DNA from: CAIRDP01 sp037141915
GTDB lineage: Bacteria > Bacteroidota > Bacteroidia > Bacteroidales > FEN-979
Reading direction: 5' to 3'
NCBI GenBank assembly: GCA_037141915.1
Contig: JBAXBP010000039.1
Location: 1 to 23,033 of the forward strand
DNA: 23,033 bases
Shown here: positions 1 through 7,751 of the stretch, in pieces
How the letters are laid out: each line of letters begins with the position of its first letter
How positions within the stretch are numbered: the first letter of the stretch is position 1
Translations under genes and position numbers: made by a program
Notes under the pieces: generated by a model
What the model saw: only the letters and a program-made list of their open reading frames with translations
The model's database searches: none
What the model was told of the DNA's origin: nothing

Positions 1-2445
1 ATAGTTGTTGGTCCAGCCTGGCAGATCTCCCAGTACCGAAAGGTCGAGGGGCGGATTCTTACCGCCAATGTTTAAAAGTCGCAGCAATGCAGTCGAAATA
101 TACGGATTTTTCGAGGGATTGAAGGTCTCCCCGCATTCCGTGGTCAGCTGGTTATCGTTCAACCCTTCGTTGAAGGCATCCTTCTTTTGCTTGTTGTATA
201 AGGCGACTGCGTATGGCACGGCATATTTCTGTTTCAGCCTGGCAATTTCAAAAGCTCTTTCAAGCAGCTCGAATTCATCCTCCCCTGTTCCGTTCGAAAG
301 ACCTAGTTCGTGCGCCCTTGCCGCCGTAAGCCCCTGGAGGAAAAGCTCGTCTATCAGCGAATCTCCAAAGCCAAGCCTCACCAGTTCCTGCACTGCCCCG
401 AAACCTCCGAGTATTCCGTATTCGATCTCGGGCTGGTTGTAATTTTTCTTTATACGCTGCACGTTTTCACGTTTGAGGGAGTCGAACTCGACCCCATGGA
501 TCACCAGGTCAAAACGCTGGTTCAGAAAATATGTGAACTCAGCACCCCCGCCCCATTTTTCTCCGAATACACCGAAGGTCCATATTGGCATTTCCTGGAT
601 GAACCTGAAGAGCTTCATGCCTGCTTTAGTGAAATACGATGCATCTTCTTCACCAAGGAACTGATAGCCAAGTTTTGCATCGAACCAGCCCTTGTTGAAC
701 TGGCGTGCATCTGCGCCCAGCATTCTCATCCCCTTTCCCGACGCGGTAAAGAAGAGTGAGCCAAGCTGGCCATTTTCAAAAAGCCTGATTGAAACCCCTA
801 TCGCATGGTCGAGCTGGTCGAGGGTGTTCCTGTTCCATACATTCCCTCTCAGTGGATTGTCAAAGATGACAGAAGCGACGCGGTCTTTCTTCGTCGGATA
901 AACATACCTCAGGTCGTTGTAATAAATATCCATTTCGCCGGTATTGAAGTTCATCTGGCTTACCGGGGTCCCGTAAATACGGCCGTAGCCAAGCAGGTTT
1001 TTCCAGCCGTTCTTTTTCATGGTATGAAGGAGCAAGGGCTTCCCGCTACGAGGACCGGTTTTCCCGTCGGTATCGTACAGGCCCGGCCTGTCTTGATTTT
1101 CCGATGAGGACCTTTTGCAAAGTGCAATGAATCCATCGAAGCCGAAATAGTCGAGGAATTTATCTATAATCTCGCAAAGCCCGTATTTGAACCTAAGCCC
1201 GACCTTGGTGGAAGTATCAATATCTGCTGCAGTGCAGCAGTTATCCTGGATAAGGTCAAGTGCATAAAGCATGACAGGTATTGCATACCTCCTGAATGTT
1301 TTGCCCCCGCGGTCGTCCGAAGATGCAATACTTATCAGGCCGGCAATGCTCTTAATCGAAGATTCCCTGTGATCGAGGGATTTCGCCTCGCTTAACGACC
1401 AGAACTCATCCTGCCTTATATCCTGCAAAGCCACGTACGATTTGCTTGCGGGATCATAAACGGCCGATATCTTTTCACGATTCTCAGCTCCTGTCCATTT
1501 GAAGAAACCTTCTTTTCCCTTGCTGTTGATTCCTGTCTTTCCCGATTTCTCCAGGTCTTCTATCCATTGGGGATAATGCCTTCCGTCATGGTTGTAAATT
1601 ATTTTAAGTCGGTCACAATCCGGAAGGGCTTTGCCAAGATGCTTCGCACATTCGGTGAAAGGCATATGCCCGGTGCGGTCCAATACCTGGAATGGGTTGG
1701 CCGTAAGGAGTTCAAACACCTGCGGAAGTTCCGCCAGGTCCTGTCCTGTCTTGATATCCCATTGAATAATGGCAGCCATGCCTTCAAAAACAGGATCGGC
1801 AACATATCCGTGGTGGTCATTCCTGAGTGCAATCACTTTTTTCTCAAGTATCTGCTCTGCAAATGCAACGCCGGCAGTGAACGTCTCTTCCGTTGCATAC
1901 TTGCCTTTCATGACATCGAACAGGCGGTTGGCATGAAACGGGAAATACCCGTGCCCGGTAAGAAACTTATCCCTGAGGAACATGTCGTTGAAAAGGACTG
2001 CCAGCTCTTCGGTAGTATGCGAAGATGTGTTTGAATAAACAAACAACAGTTTGCCGGGATCGGCATATTTTTCGATGTTCTCAAAGATGGATTTCTTGAT
2101 ATCTATGCGTTCCGTGGCTGCCTCCCATATGATCCCCGCCTGTGAAAGCAGGCTGAAATCCTTGCTGTAGGTAACCCTTCCGAGATATTCCTTGACTTCC
2201 GCTTCCAGTATCCTTCCCCCGGAAGCCAGTCCTGAAAAGTAATTAGATATATCCTTTCCTGCCCTGTCAAGGGCTGCATCGGCCACGTCAATGAATATGA
2301 CATCGCTGGCCGTTTTATTGAGGATGTCGATGCCTATCCCAATTCCCATGGTCCCCGAACCGATCACAGCTATCTTTTTTATGCTGTTCAGCCTGGTAAC
2401 TTCTTTCTGTAAGGATTTGTTCCCGAATGCAAACGCAGTTTTCAT
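1..2445 (-). CDS. 3-hydroxyacyl-CoA dehydrogenase / enoyl-CoA hydratase fusion, 3' end beyond window
   Basis: The frame is open for 815 codons from the ATG at 2445 to base 1 with no stop, so the C-terminus is missing. The N-terminal part is an NAD-binding 3-hydroxyacyl-CoA dehydrogenase: GSGTMG at about residues 29-34, acidic D53 closing the second strand (NAD preference), and SNTSSHTTEELA near 138-149. The C-terminal part, from about residue 515, is a crotonase fold with a WGGGAE oxyanion-type loop and a QPEIEYGILGGFG segment resembling the second catalytic-Glu region. The family's HFFNP motif reads H165-G-Y-F-P and the position of the partner Glu is D177, so the dehydrogenase site is divergent. 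Being the last visible gene of a benzoyl-CoA operon and next to a thiolase, it most likely oxidises 3-hydroxypimelyl-CoA and may hydrate an enoyl-CoA. The domain order (dehydrogenase first, hydratase last) is opposite to FadB. Substrate is inferred. Confidence 0.85.
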   Translation of the reverse strand, partial: MKTAFAFGNKSLQKEVTRLNSIKKIAVIGSGTMGIGIGIDILNKTASDVIFIDVADAALDRAGKDISNYFSGLASGGRILEAEVKEYLGRVTYSKDFSLLSQAGIIWEAATERIDIKKSIFENIEKYADPGKLLFVYSNTSSHTTEELAVLFNDMFLRDKFLTGHGYFPFHANRLFDVMKGKYATEETFTAGVAFAEQILEKKVIALRNDHHGYVADPVFEGMAAIIQWDIKTGQDLAELPQVFELLTANPFQVLDRTGHMPFTECAKHLGKALPDCDRLKIIYNHDGRHYPQWIEDLEKSGKTGINSKGKEGFFKWTGAENREKISAVYDPASKSYVALQDIRQDEFWSLSEAKSLDHRESSIKSIAGLISIASSDDRGGKTFRRYAIPVMLYALDLIQDNCCTAADIDTSTKVGLRFKYGLCEIIDKFLDYFGFDGFIALCKRSSSENQDRPGLYDTDGKTGPRSGKPLLLHTMKKNGWKNLLGYGRIYGTPVSQMNFNTGEMDIYYNDLRYVYPTKKDRVASVIFDNPLRGNVWNRNTLDQLDHAIGVSIRLFENGQLGSLFFTASGKGMRMLGADARQFNKGWFDAKLGYQFLGEEDASYFTKAGMKLFRFIQEMPIWTFGVFGEKWGGGAEFTYFLNQRFDLVIHGVEFDSLKRENVQRIKKNYNQPEIEYGILGGFGAVQELVRLGFGDSLIDELFLQGLTAARAHELGLSNGTGEDEFELLERAFEIARLKQKYAVPYAVALYNKQKKDAFNEGLNDNQLTTECGETFNPSKNPYISTALLRLLNIGGKNPPLDLSVLGDLPGWTNNY

Positions 2446-2528
2446 GTATTCTTTGTTTATTTTTTTTCTCCTGTTGAATTGCCATTACAGGGTTTTGGAC
2501 CCCGACCCGGTAATTATTATCAGGGTTT

Positions 2529-3797
2529 CTATACTATTTCAACACAAACAGCCCCGCCCTGTCCTCCACCTATGCAGGCCGAAGCGACACCTGTTTTCAA
2601 TCCCTGCCTTTTCAGTTCATATATCATGTCTATTGTTATCCTGAGCCCTGTGGCGGCAATATTATGCCCCATTGCTATGGAGCCCCCGTTCACATTGGTT
2701 TTTTCCCTGGGCAGGCCCAGTTCTTTTTCAACCCCCAGGTACTGGGCTGCAAAAGCTTCGTTGATCTCGAAGAGGTCTATCTTTTCCTGTTTCAGGTTTA
2801 GTTTGCCAAGCAGGTCTTTAATTGCCGGCACAGGTCCCTGTCCCATGACTTCGGGAGGAACCGTCGAGAACTGGTATCCTTTCAGCACGGCAAGGTAGGG
2901 AATATGGTTTTTGTCGGCGAAGGCACGGTCCATCAGGATTGCCGAAGCAGCCCCATCGCTGATCTGGCTTGCGGTTCCCGGTGTCACCAGCCCGTCGGGT
3001 TTGAGCAGTGGGCGTAAAGCCGCCAGTTCTTCAAGCTTTACATCGTTTTTCACGCCTTCATCTTTCCATACAGAAAATGCATTTCCTAACTGGTCAATGG
3101 TATCAACGGTAAAAATCCCCTTCAGGTAATTATTTTCACAGGGTGCTGCAAACCTGTTCCATTGCTGAGACTGGGCTTTGATTGCACGGGTATGGCTCAG
3201 TAAAGCGAATTCATCACACTGCTTCCGGGTAATGCCGGTCTGAACACCATAGAGTTCTGCCGTTTGCGGCATCAGGGTTTTAAATAAATTATGGTTGAAG
3301 CCCTCCAGAAGGTAGTCTCTTGAGGGAGCATCCTCAAATTCCCATACGCTGTCCCTTTTCCTTCGTCCCTGGTGGACCAGGTTAGTCTGTGACATATTCT
3401 CGGTGCCGAAAGAAATCACGGTGCTGGTTTCCTGGTTCGGCGACATGATGAGGTCGAACGCATCGGCCAGGACCTGAAATCCAGTACCGCAGATCCTGAG
3501 GGTGGTTTTACCGGGCGAGACATTCAGGTTGGTCTTGTCATTGAATTTCTGCGCCACTCTCATCGCGACATTCCTAGGAAGGTAGATCTGCTGGTTAAGG
3601 GAATCAATATAGATCATACCGGCAACGACCTGGTCGATTTTTACCTTATCAAGGTTGATACCCGACCTCACTATCGCTTCGTAAACCGCCAAAACTGCCA
3701 GGTCTTCGGCAGGGAGGTTGTTGTAGTAACCACCATGCTTTCCTATCGGCGTCCTGGCCGCGCTTACGATAACTACCTCTTTGTTACGCTTATCCAT
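2529..3797 (-). CDS. acetyl-CoA acyltransferase (thiolase), probable 3-oxopimelyl-CoA thiolase
   Basis: A full-length 422-residue thiolase. The nucleophilic cysteine is C103 in RICGTGFQ, followed by GTASQISDGAAS near 274-285, NEAFAAQ near 346-352, the catalytic histidine H378 in GGSIAMGHNIAATG, and the second cysteine C408 in ACIGGGQGG. The usual GHPxGATG loop reads GHNIAATG, an unusual substitution beside the catalytic histidine. It lies 53 bases downstream of the small activator ATPase, with a palindromic repeat in the gap, and 83 bases before the dehydrogenase/hydratase fusion. In this setting it would split 3-oxopimelyl-CoA into glutaryl-CoA and acetyl-CoA, the last dedicated step of lower benzoyl-CoA degradation. 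The enzyme family is secure; the substrate is inferred from context. The start gives the expected N-terminus (VVIVSAARTPIGK at 8-20). Confidence 0.9.
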   Translation of the reverse strand: MDKRNKEVVIVSAARTPIGKHGGYYNNLPAEDLAVLAVYEAIVRSGINLDKVKIDQVVAGMIYIDSLNQQIYLPRNVAMRVAQKFNDKTNLNVSPGKTTLRICGTGFQVLADAFDLIMSPNQETSTVISFGTENMSQTNLVHQGRRKRDSVWEFEDAPSRDYLLEGFNHNLFKTLMPQTAELYGVQTGITRKQCDEFALLSHTRAIKAQSQQWNRFAAPCENNYLKGIFTVDTIDQLGNAFSVWKDEGVKNDVKLEELAALRPLLKPDGLVTPGTASQISDGAASAILMDRAFADKNHIPYLAVLKGYQFSTVPPEVMGQGPVPAIKDLLGKLNLKQEKIDLFEINEAFAAQYLGVEKELGLPREKTNVNGGSIAMGHNIAATGLRITIDMIYELKRQGLKTGVASACIGGGQGGAVCVEIV

Positions 3798-3819
3798 ACT
3801 TTGAAATCGATTAATTTAC

Positions 3820-3851
3820 GATGTACATTGTACCATGTACAATGTACAAAT
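3820..3851. repeat. palindromic TGTACAATGTAC-type repeat, copy 1
   Basis: A 32-base element made of two TGTAC(A/T)(A/T)TGTAC half-units in near-perfect dyad symmetry, broken only at the CCA centre. It differs at two positions from the copies flanking the gap between lpdA and rfbC. It fills the spacer between the activator ATPase and the thiolase, and its last base is part of the ATPase stop codon. In RNA it would fold into a hairpin of about 11 base pairs. No following U-run on the minus strand supports a classical terminator. Confidence 0.85.
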
Positions 3852-4615
3852 CAGGGTTTATTTTTATCATTGTTTAATAGGACACAACCGAATGCAGCCA
3901 GGAACTGTGAATGCTCGGGGCTGTCGGAGTCGGGGTATTTCTTTTTAAATAGGCTGACGATCATGGGGTGCTTAGCCGGCAGCCCGCCGGTGATCACGAG
4001 ATGGTCTTCAACAAGCGCCATCTCCATGGAACGCAGTATGATGGAATTGTAGATCCCGATGATGATATCGGGTAATGTTGCGCCGTTCTTGATCATCCCG
4101 ATGATCTCTGAGATCGCGAAAACGGTGCAGAAACTGTTGATCTTCACCTCCTGTTTGGCCTGTTCCGCAAAACCCGTGAATTCCTCGGGGGTTATATCGA
4201 GCCTGAAAGCGATCTCCTCCAGGAAGGATCCAGTGCCTGCCGCACATTTCCTGTTCATCTTAAACTTGTCGACCTGCCCGTTTGCATTGACCTTGATGAA
4301 CTTGGTATCCTGTCCGCCTATGTCGATGATTGAGCAGGACCGGTGGTACACTTCGTAAACCGCCTTCGACAGGGCTATCAGTTCCGAGTTTGAAACAAAA
4401 GCAGCCGAGGTCTGCTCCCGTCCATATCCGCAGGTATAAACAGGATATTGAATTTCATGTGAAGCCGAAAAATGTTCAATGATTTTTGATGAAGCATTGT
4501 TGAAACTGTAACCTGATTTCACGCAATGCAGGCCGGCTATTTTGTTCTGTTCATCAACGAGAACACCTTTAGTGTAAGAAGAACCCAGATCTATGCCAAG
4601 CCTGTACTTCATCAT
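3851..4615 (-). CDS. BadF/BadG/BcrA/BcrD-family activator ATPase of an extra reductase/dehydratase-like pair
   Basis: A 254-residue ATPase of the ASKHA fold, the size of HgdC/YjiL-type activators of 2-hydroxyacyl-CoA dehydratases. Seen: phosphate-1 loop GIDLGSSYTKG (7-17), phosphate-2 loop DIGGQDTK (98-105), C124 in NRKCAAGTGS and C163 in NSFCTVFA, which in this family are the two ligands of a [4Fe-4S] cluster bridging a homodimer, and adenosine loop ITGGLP (208-213). Known role of the family: ATP-driven low-potential electron transfer to a partner iron-sulfur subunit. Its ATGATG start overlaps the stop of the 416-residue gene upstream by 4 bases, so that protein is the obvious partner. It differs from the two ATPase subunits of the main benzoyl-CoA reductase, which are separate genes in the same operon. 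Confidence 0.9.
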   Translation of the reverse strand: MMKYRLGIDLGSSYTKGVLVDEQNKIAGLHCVKSGYSFNNASSKIIEHFSASHEIQYPVYTCGYGREQTSAAFVSNSELIALSKAVYEVYHRSCSIIDIGGQDTKFIKVNANGQVDKFKMNRKCAAGTGSFLEEIAFRLDITPEEFTGFAEQAKQEVKINSFCTVFAISEIIGMIKNGATLPDIIIGIYNSIILRSMEMALVEDHLVITGGLPAKHPMIVSLFKKKYPDSDSPEHSQFLAAFGCVLLNNDKNKP

Positions 4616-5862
4616 TTTCCCGATTTTCCGGCCAGCTGTTCAACGAAAGTTTCAATAGCTATGATGCTTTGTTCCTCGCTGAAACACCGGGGATCATTGA
4701 GGTCGCCGTTGATCTCGAGGTAGGGAATACCTGTTTTTTTGAACAGGCGGTTCTGCAGACCGTAACGGTTATTGGAGTTTCGGGCGCAGGTTTTGGATTC
4801 GTGAAAAATGATACCATCGGCAGAAAAATCACCGAGCAGGTTTTCAAGTACGGTTTCCTTCACCTCATCCGACCTTACGATAAACAGCTTGCAATAGGCC
4901 AGGGCCGAGGATTCAAACGGATCGGAAGGGTCGAGGTCGTCGAACACCCAGCTGTTGCAATAGGTTGATGCAACAATGCAGGTTTCGAGCTTTGCAAAAA
5001 GCTTGGCCATGCTGCTCAGCTTGTACCAGAGGGGCATGCCATCCCAGTAGATCCTGTATTTTTCGCCGGGCACCGCACTGATATTCTCTTTGATCCTTTT
5101 ATCCAGTTCGGCCAGGAGTATCTTATAATAATCCACTGCATAGGTTGTCCCCCTCATCACCACAATAGGCCCCATATGTATGGCCGAATCGAAAAAGTTG
5201 ATGGGTGAAGGAATTTGCTTTGCCTTTTCGAGCACTTGTCTCCAGAGGGCACAGCCGTCGTGCGAAAGGCCGACAGCTTCCCTGAAACGGTCCATGTCGA
5301 ATTTTACCCTGGCCACTTGTTCTATCCCGGGTATGAGGTTTTTATACTGCTCCGACACCGACCTGATAATCTCAGGCGACAGTTCGGGAATAGACAATGG
5401 TGTATGAATGCCGAGTATGGGAACATTGAAATGTTTTGCGTAGAACCCGAACCAGTCGGCCACTTCCCTGCACTGGTTTGTATTGTATACGAGGATATCG
5501 GGAGCGGGGACCGCCTTGAACCCGCTCTTTTGCAAAGGGGTTTCATTCTGCAAAAATGCACCAATATCGCTGGTGAGGTAAGAGCATATGTCGGGAGAAT
5601 AGCCATGGGCAACGGCCGAAGGGATGTATTTATCGGCATTCTTTGCAGCACCCAGCATGGCCCCGTGGTTTTCGGGAAAATATACCTCGAATCCCATGGA
5701 ATACAGCAGCTCGGCAGGGCCTACACTGGTGCACCATGCAACTTTCCTGTTCCTGGTTTCAGCGGCCTCCCTAAGCCTGGTGAAATAACCGTCCATGGTC
5801 TTCCGCAATTCGGTGGTTGACTCAAGTTTGACAGGTTCTGTCTTTTTCAGCAATTCTTCCAT
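4612..5862 (-). CDS. benzoyl-CoA reductase / 2-hydroxyacyl-CoA dehydratase-like subunit (BcrC/BadD/HgdB family), substrate unknown
   Basis: A 416-residue member of the 2-hydroxyacyl-CoA dehydratase D-component family. Cysteines at the three positions typical of cluster ligands are present: C44 in AWCTSVG, C131 in TNQCREV and C359 in KTCARNS; others are C93, C204, C295, C302, C324 and C393. YFPENHGAML (61-70) and GYSPDICSYLTSD (87-99) mark a lineage distinct from the BcrB and BcrC subunits encoded earlier in the operon. Its start lies 16 bases inside dch, and its stop overlaps the next gene, a small activator ATPase, so the pair is probably translated together. Only one large subunit is present, unlike the heterodimeric dehydratases and reductases; the layout recalls YjiM/YjiL and double-cubane-cluster proteins with their ATPase. 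It may reduce a second intermediate, or assist electron delivery. Family certain, reaction unknown. Confidence 0.88.
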   Translation of the reverse strand: MEELLKKTEPVKLESTTELRKTMDGYFTRLREAAETRNRKVAWCTSVGPAELLYSMGFEVYFPENHGAMLGAAKNADKYIPSAVAHGYSPDICSYLTSDIGAFLQNETPLQKSGFKAVPAPDILVYNTNQCREVADWFGFYAKHFNVPILGIHTPLSIPELSPEIIRSVSEQYKNLIPGIEQVARVKFDMDRFREAVGLSHDGCALWRQVLEKAKQIPSPINFFDSAIHMGPIVVMRGTTYAVDYYKILLAELDKRIKENISAVPGEKYRIYWDGMPLWYKLSSMAKLFAKLETCIVASTYCNSWVFDDLDPSDPFESSALAYCKLFIVRSDEVKETVLENLLGDFSADGIIFHESKTCARNSNNRYGLQNRLFKKTGIPYLEINGDLNDPRCFSEEQSIIAIETFVEQLAGKSGK

Positions 5863-6626
5863 TCTGCTTTTCTTTTTTCCATGAATGCAGCTATACCTTC
5901 GTTTGCATCATGGGTTTCCATCAGCTCTTTATTGTATAATTCGGAAAAGTATGGCAGGTTCTTCTGCATGAAGAAATCAAAGGAAGCCCTTGCCGCCCTC
6001 ACCGCGAACTTCAGCGACGAGGCGCTTTTCCCGAGTATGTTTTTCTTTATCCATTCTTCTGTTGCCGCATCCAGGCAGGCTTTGTCCTCGTAAACCTCAT
6101 TCACGAGTCCCATCGTTTTCGCCTCATCCGCAGTGATAATTCTGCCTGTGATCAGCAGCTCATCAGCCCTGGCATTGCCGATTTTCAAAGGAAGAATAAC
6201 TGAAGCCGGTGGCGCAAACACGCCCAGGACGATCTCAGGTTGCCCCATCTTCGCAGTCTTGTCGGCAAAAATAAAATTACATACCAGTGGAAGCTCGAAA
6301 CCGCCTCCGAGACATTGACCCGAGAGCTTGGCAAGTGTAGGAATATGCAGGTCAAGGATGGTGAAGAACATCCTGTGGAATCCTTCAAGCATCTCCCCTG
6401 CCTTATCCTTCGTATGCTCAGCCACACTGGCCCCGTATGAGAAATTATTCCCGGCCCCTTCAAAGGTGATCAGTTTCACATCTTTCCGTTCTTTGAGCGA
6501 AAGCAGGAAACCGGTGATCTCGGTCATCATGATCTTATCGAGAACATTGGCTTTCCCGTCATCGAGGATCACCCTGGCAACGGTATTGTCAAACAGAAAT
6601 TCGGTCTTGATCTTTTGCATTTCCAT
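5847..6626 (-). CDS. dch: cyclohexa-1,5-diene-1-carbonyl-CoA hydratase
   Basis: A 259-residue crotonase-fold protein of the usual length for dienoyl-CoA hydratase. It would add water to cyclohexa-1,5-diene-1-carbonyl-CoA to give 6-hydroxycyclohex-1-ene-1-carbonyl-CoA. Seen: NNFSYGASVAEH (60-71), in which ASV-EH is a hallmark of Dch-type sequences; oxyanion loop GQCLGGGFELP (103-113); and MGQPEIVLGVFAPPAS (127-142), where the family's usual IPG segment is replaced by VFAPPAS as in Dch. It starts 5 bases after the oah stop and its end overlaps the next gene by 16 bases. A second ATG two codons downstream is also possible. Neighbours had and oah make the specific call stronger than sequence alone would. 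Confidence 0.88.
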   Translation of the reverse strand: MEMQKIKTEFLFDNTVARVILDDGKANVLDKIMMTEITGFLLSLKERKDVKLITFEGAGNNFSYGASVAEHTKDKAGEMLEGFHRMFFTILDLHIPTLAKLSGQCLGGGFELPLVCNFIFADKTAKMGQPEIVLGVFAPPASVILPLKIGNARADELLITGRIITADEAKTMGLVNEVYEDKACLDAATEEWIKKNILGKSASSLKFAVRAARASFDFFMQKNLPYFSELYNKELMETHDANEGIAAFMEKRKAEWKNC

Positions 6627-6631
6627 ATTTT

Positions 6632-7723
6632 TTAAGAACCCTGCTGGTACTGGGGAGAGATGAGGCGGATCAGCTCATCGTTCCATTCATGGCCTTCGGC
6701 AAGCAGCTGTCTGACCTTTATAAAATCGCATTCCCTTTTATCTTTCGGGCCTTCATTGAATGCCCTGAACCCTGCCTTGCCTTCGGTCATCATATTGAGG
6801 GCAAGCCAGTCGCGGTTGCTTTCCTTGTTCTTATCCCAGTGTTCCAGCTTGTGTTTGCGCAGCGAGTTGATGGTCTTGCTCAGGCAGTTCGGCATCAGGT
6901 ACATCAGCCTTGTGCAAAGGCTTTCAACGGCCTTGTCGAGGAGAGAAAGATCTATCTGACCTGATTTAACAAGTTCTTTTGCTTTTACCATTTCGTCGCC
7001 GGATTTCGGTTTCCCGTATACCAGCTGCCCCCCGCTGTTCACCCACTGATCGGTGATCACAAGCGGGTTGGGGATGAACTCGCCGTTCACTTTCAGTGCA
7101 GGGACTATTTCGGTAAGCAGCCCGTACCTAAGGGCTTCGTGTGCCGACCAGGGGTCGCATACCGTGCATGAGAACATGGCATTTTCGATGCCGACAAAAA
7201 GCGGTAGAAAATCTGTGGATCCCCCGTCGGGGGCGCTGCCGTGCTTGGGCCCGGCCTGGCCGAACCTGGCAAAATCCTGGGCAATTGAAAAATCACAGGC
7301 CATCCCTATTTCCTGTCCACCTCCTATCCTCATCCCGTTAACCCTGCAGATCACAGGTTTGTCGTTCATAAGAATGGATGAAACCATGTCGTTGAACAGC
7401 CTCATGTACTGCTTGTATTCCTGGGGGTTGCCGGCATAATATTCGGCATACTCCTTGGTATTCCCTCCGGTACAGAATGCCTTGTCGCTCACCGCAGTGA
7501 AAACGACCGCAACAACGCTGCGGTCGTTCGATGCCTGGCGCATGGCCAGTATCACTTCCTTCACCGCATCAGTGGTATAGGAGTTGAACTGCTGGGGATT
7601 GTTCAGGATGATCCAGGCATTGAAAAGGCCTTCAACCAGCATGCCTTTATTGTCAAGGCAGGGGCGCTTTTCGAATAATATCTCTTTATAAGTGACTTCT
7701 GTGAGATTGTGGCTTGCTAACAT
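6632..7723 (-). CDS. oah: 6-oxocyclohex-1-ene-1-carbonyl-CoA hydrolase (ring-opening)
   Basis: A 363-residue crotonase-family protein, the length of Oah/BamA and about 100 residues longer than ordinary enoyl-CoA hydratases. It would add two water molecules to 6-oxocyclohex-1-ene-1-carbonyl-CoA and cleave the ring to 3-hydroxypimelyl-CoA. Seen: DKAFCTGGNTKEYAEYYAGN (80-99), NGMRIGGGQEIGMACDF (129-145), and GPKHGSAPDGGSTDFLPL (158-175), a segment highly characteristic of the BamA/Oah family, plus a long helical C-terminus. bamA is widely used as a marker of anaerobic aromatic degradation because both classes of benzoyl-CoA reductase feed into it. The gene lies 28 bases after had and 5 bases before dch, so the three modified beta-oxidation steps are contiguous. 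Confidence 0.93.
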   Translation of the reverse strand: MLASHNLTEVTYKEILFEKRPCLDNKGMLVEGLFNAWIILNNPQQFNSYTTDAVKEVILAMRQASNDRSVVAVVFTAVSDKAFCTGGNTKEYAEYYAGNPQEYKQYMRLFNDMVSSILMNDKPVICRVNGMRIGGGQEIGMACDFSIAQDFARFGQAGPKHGSAPDGGSTDFLPLFVGIENAMFSCTVCDPWSAHEALRYGLLTEIVPALKVNGEFIPNPLVITDQWVNSGGQLVYGKPKSGDEMVKAKELVKSGQIDLSLLDKAVESLCTRLMYLMPNCLSKTINSLRKHKLEHWDKNKESNRDWLALNMMTEGKAGFRAFNEGPKDKRECDFIKVRQLLAEGHEWNDELIRLISPQYQQGS

Positions 7724-7751
7724 GTCAAAATTGTTTTTGTAAATACTCTGT

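Noticed and set aside
5..2034. Plus-strand open frames such as 5-442, 310-759, 805-1107 and 1567-2034
   Set aside because: They are antisense to the continuous dehydrogenase/hydratase fusion frame, overlap each other and have no recognisable domains.
2468..2472. AGGAG-like Shine-Dalgarno motif on the minus strand before the fusion gene
   Set aside because: It is more than 20 bases from the ATG, too far to act, and the other genes show no such motif.
2484..2500. Possible terminator hairpin between the thiolase and the fusion gene
   Set aside because: The GGGT/ACCC stem is only four base pairs and lacks a U-tract; the two genes are most likely co-transcribed.
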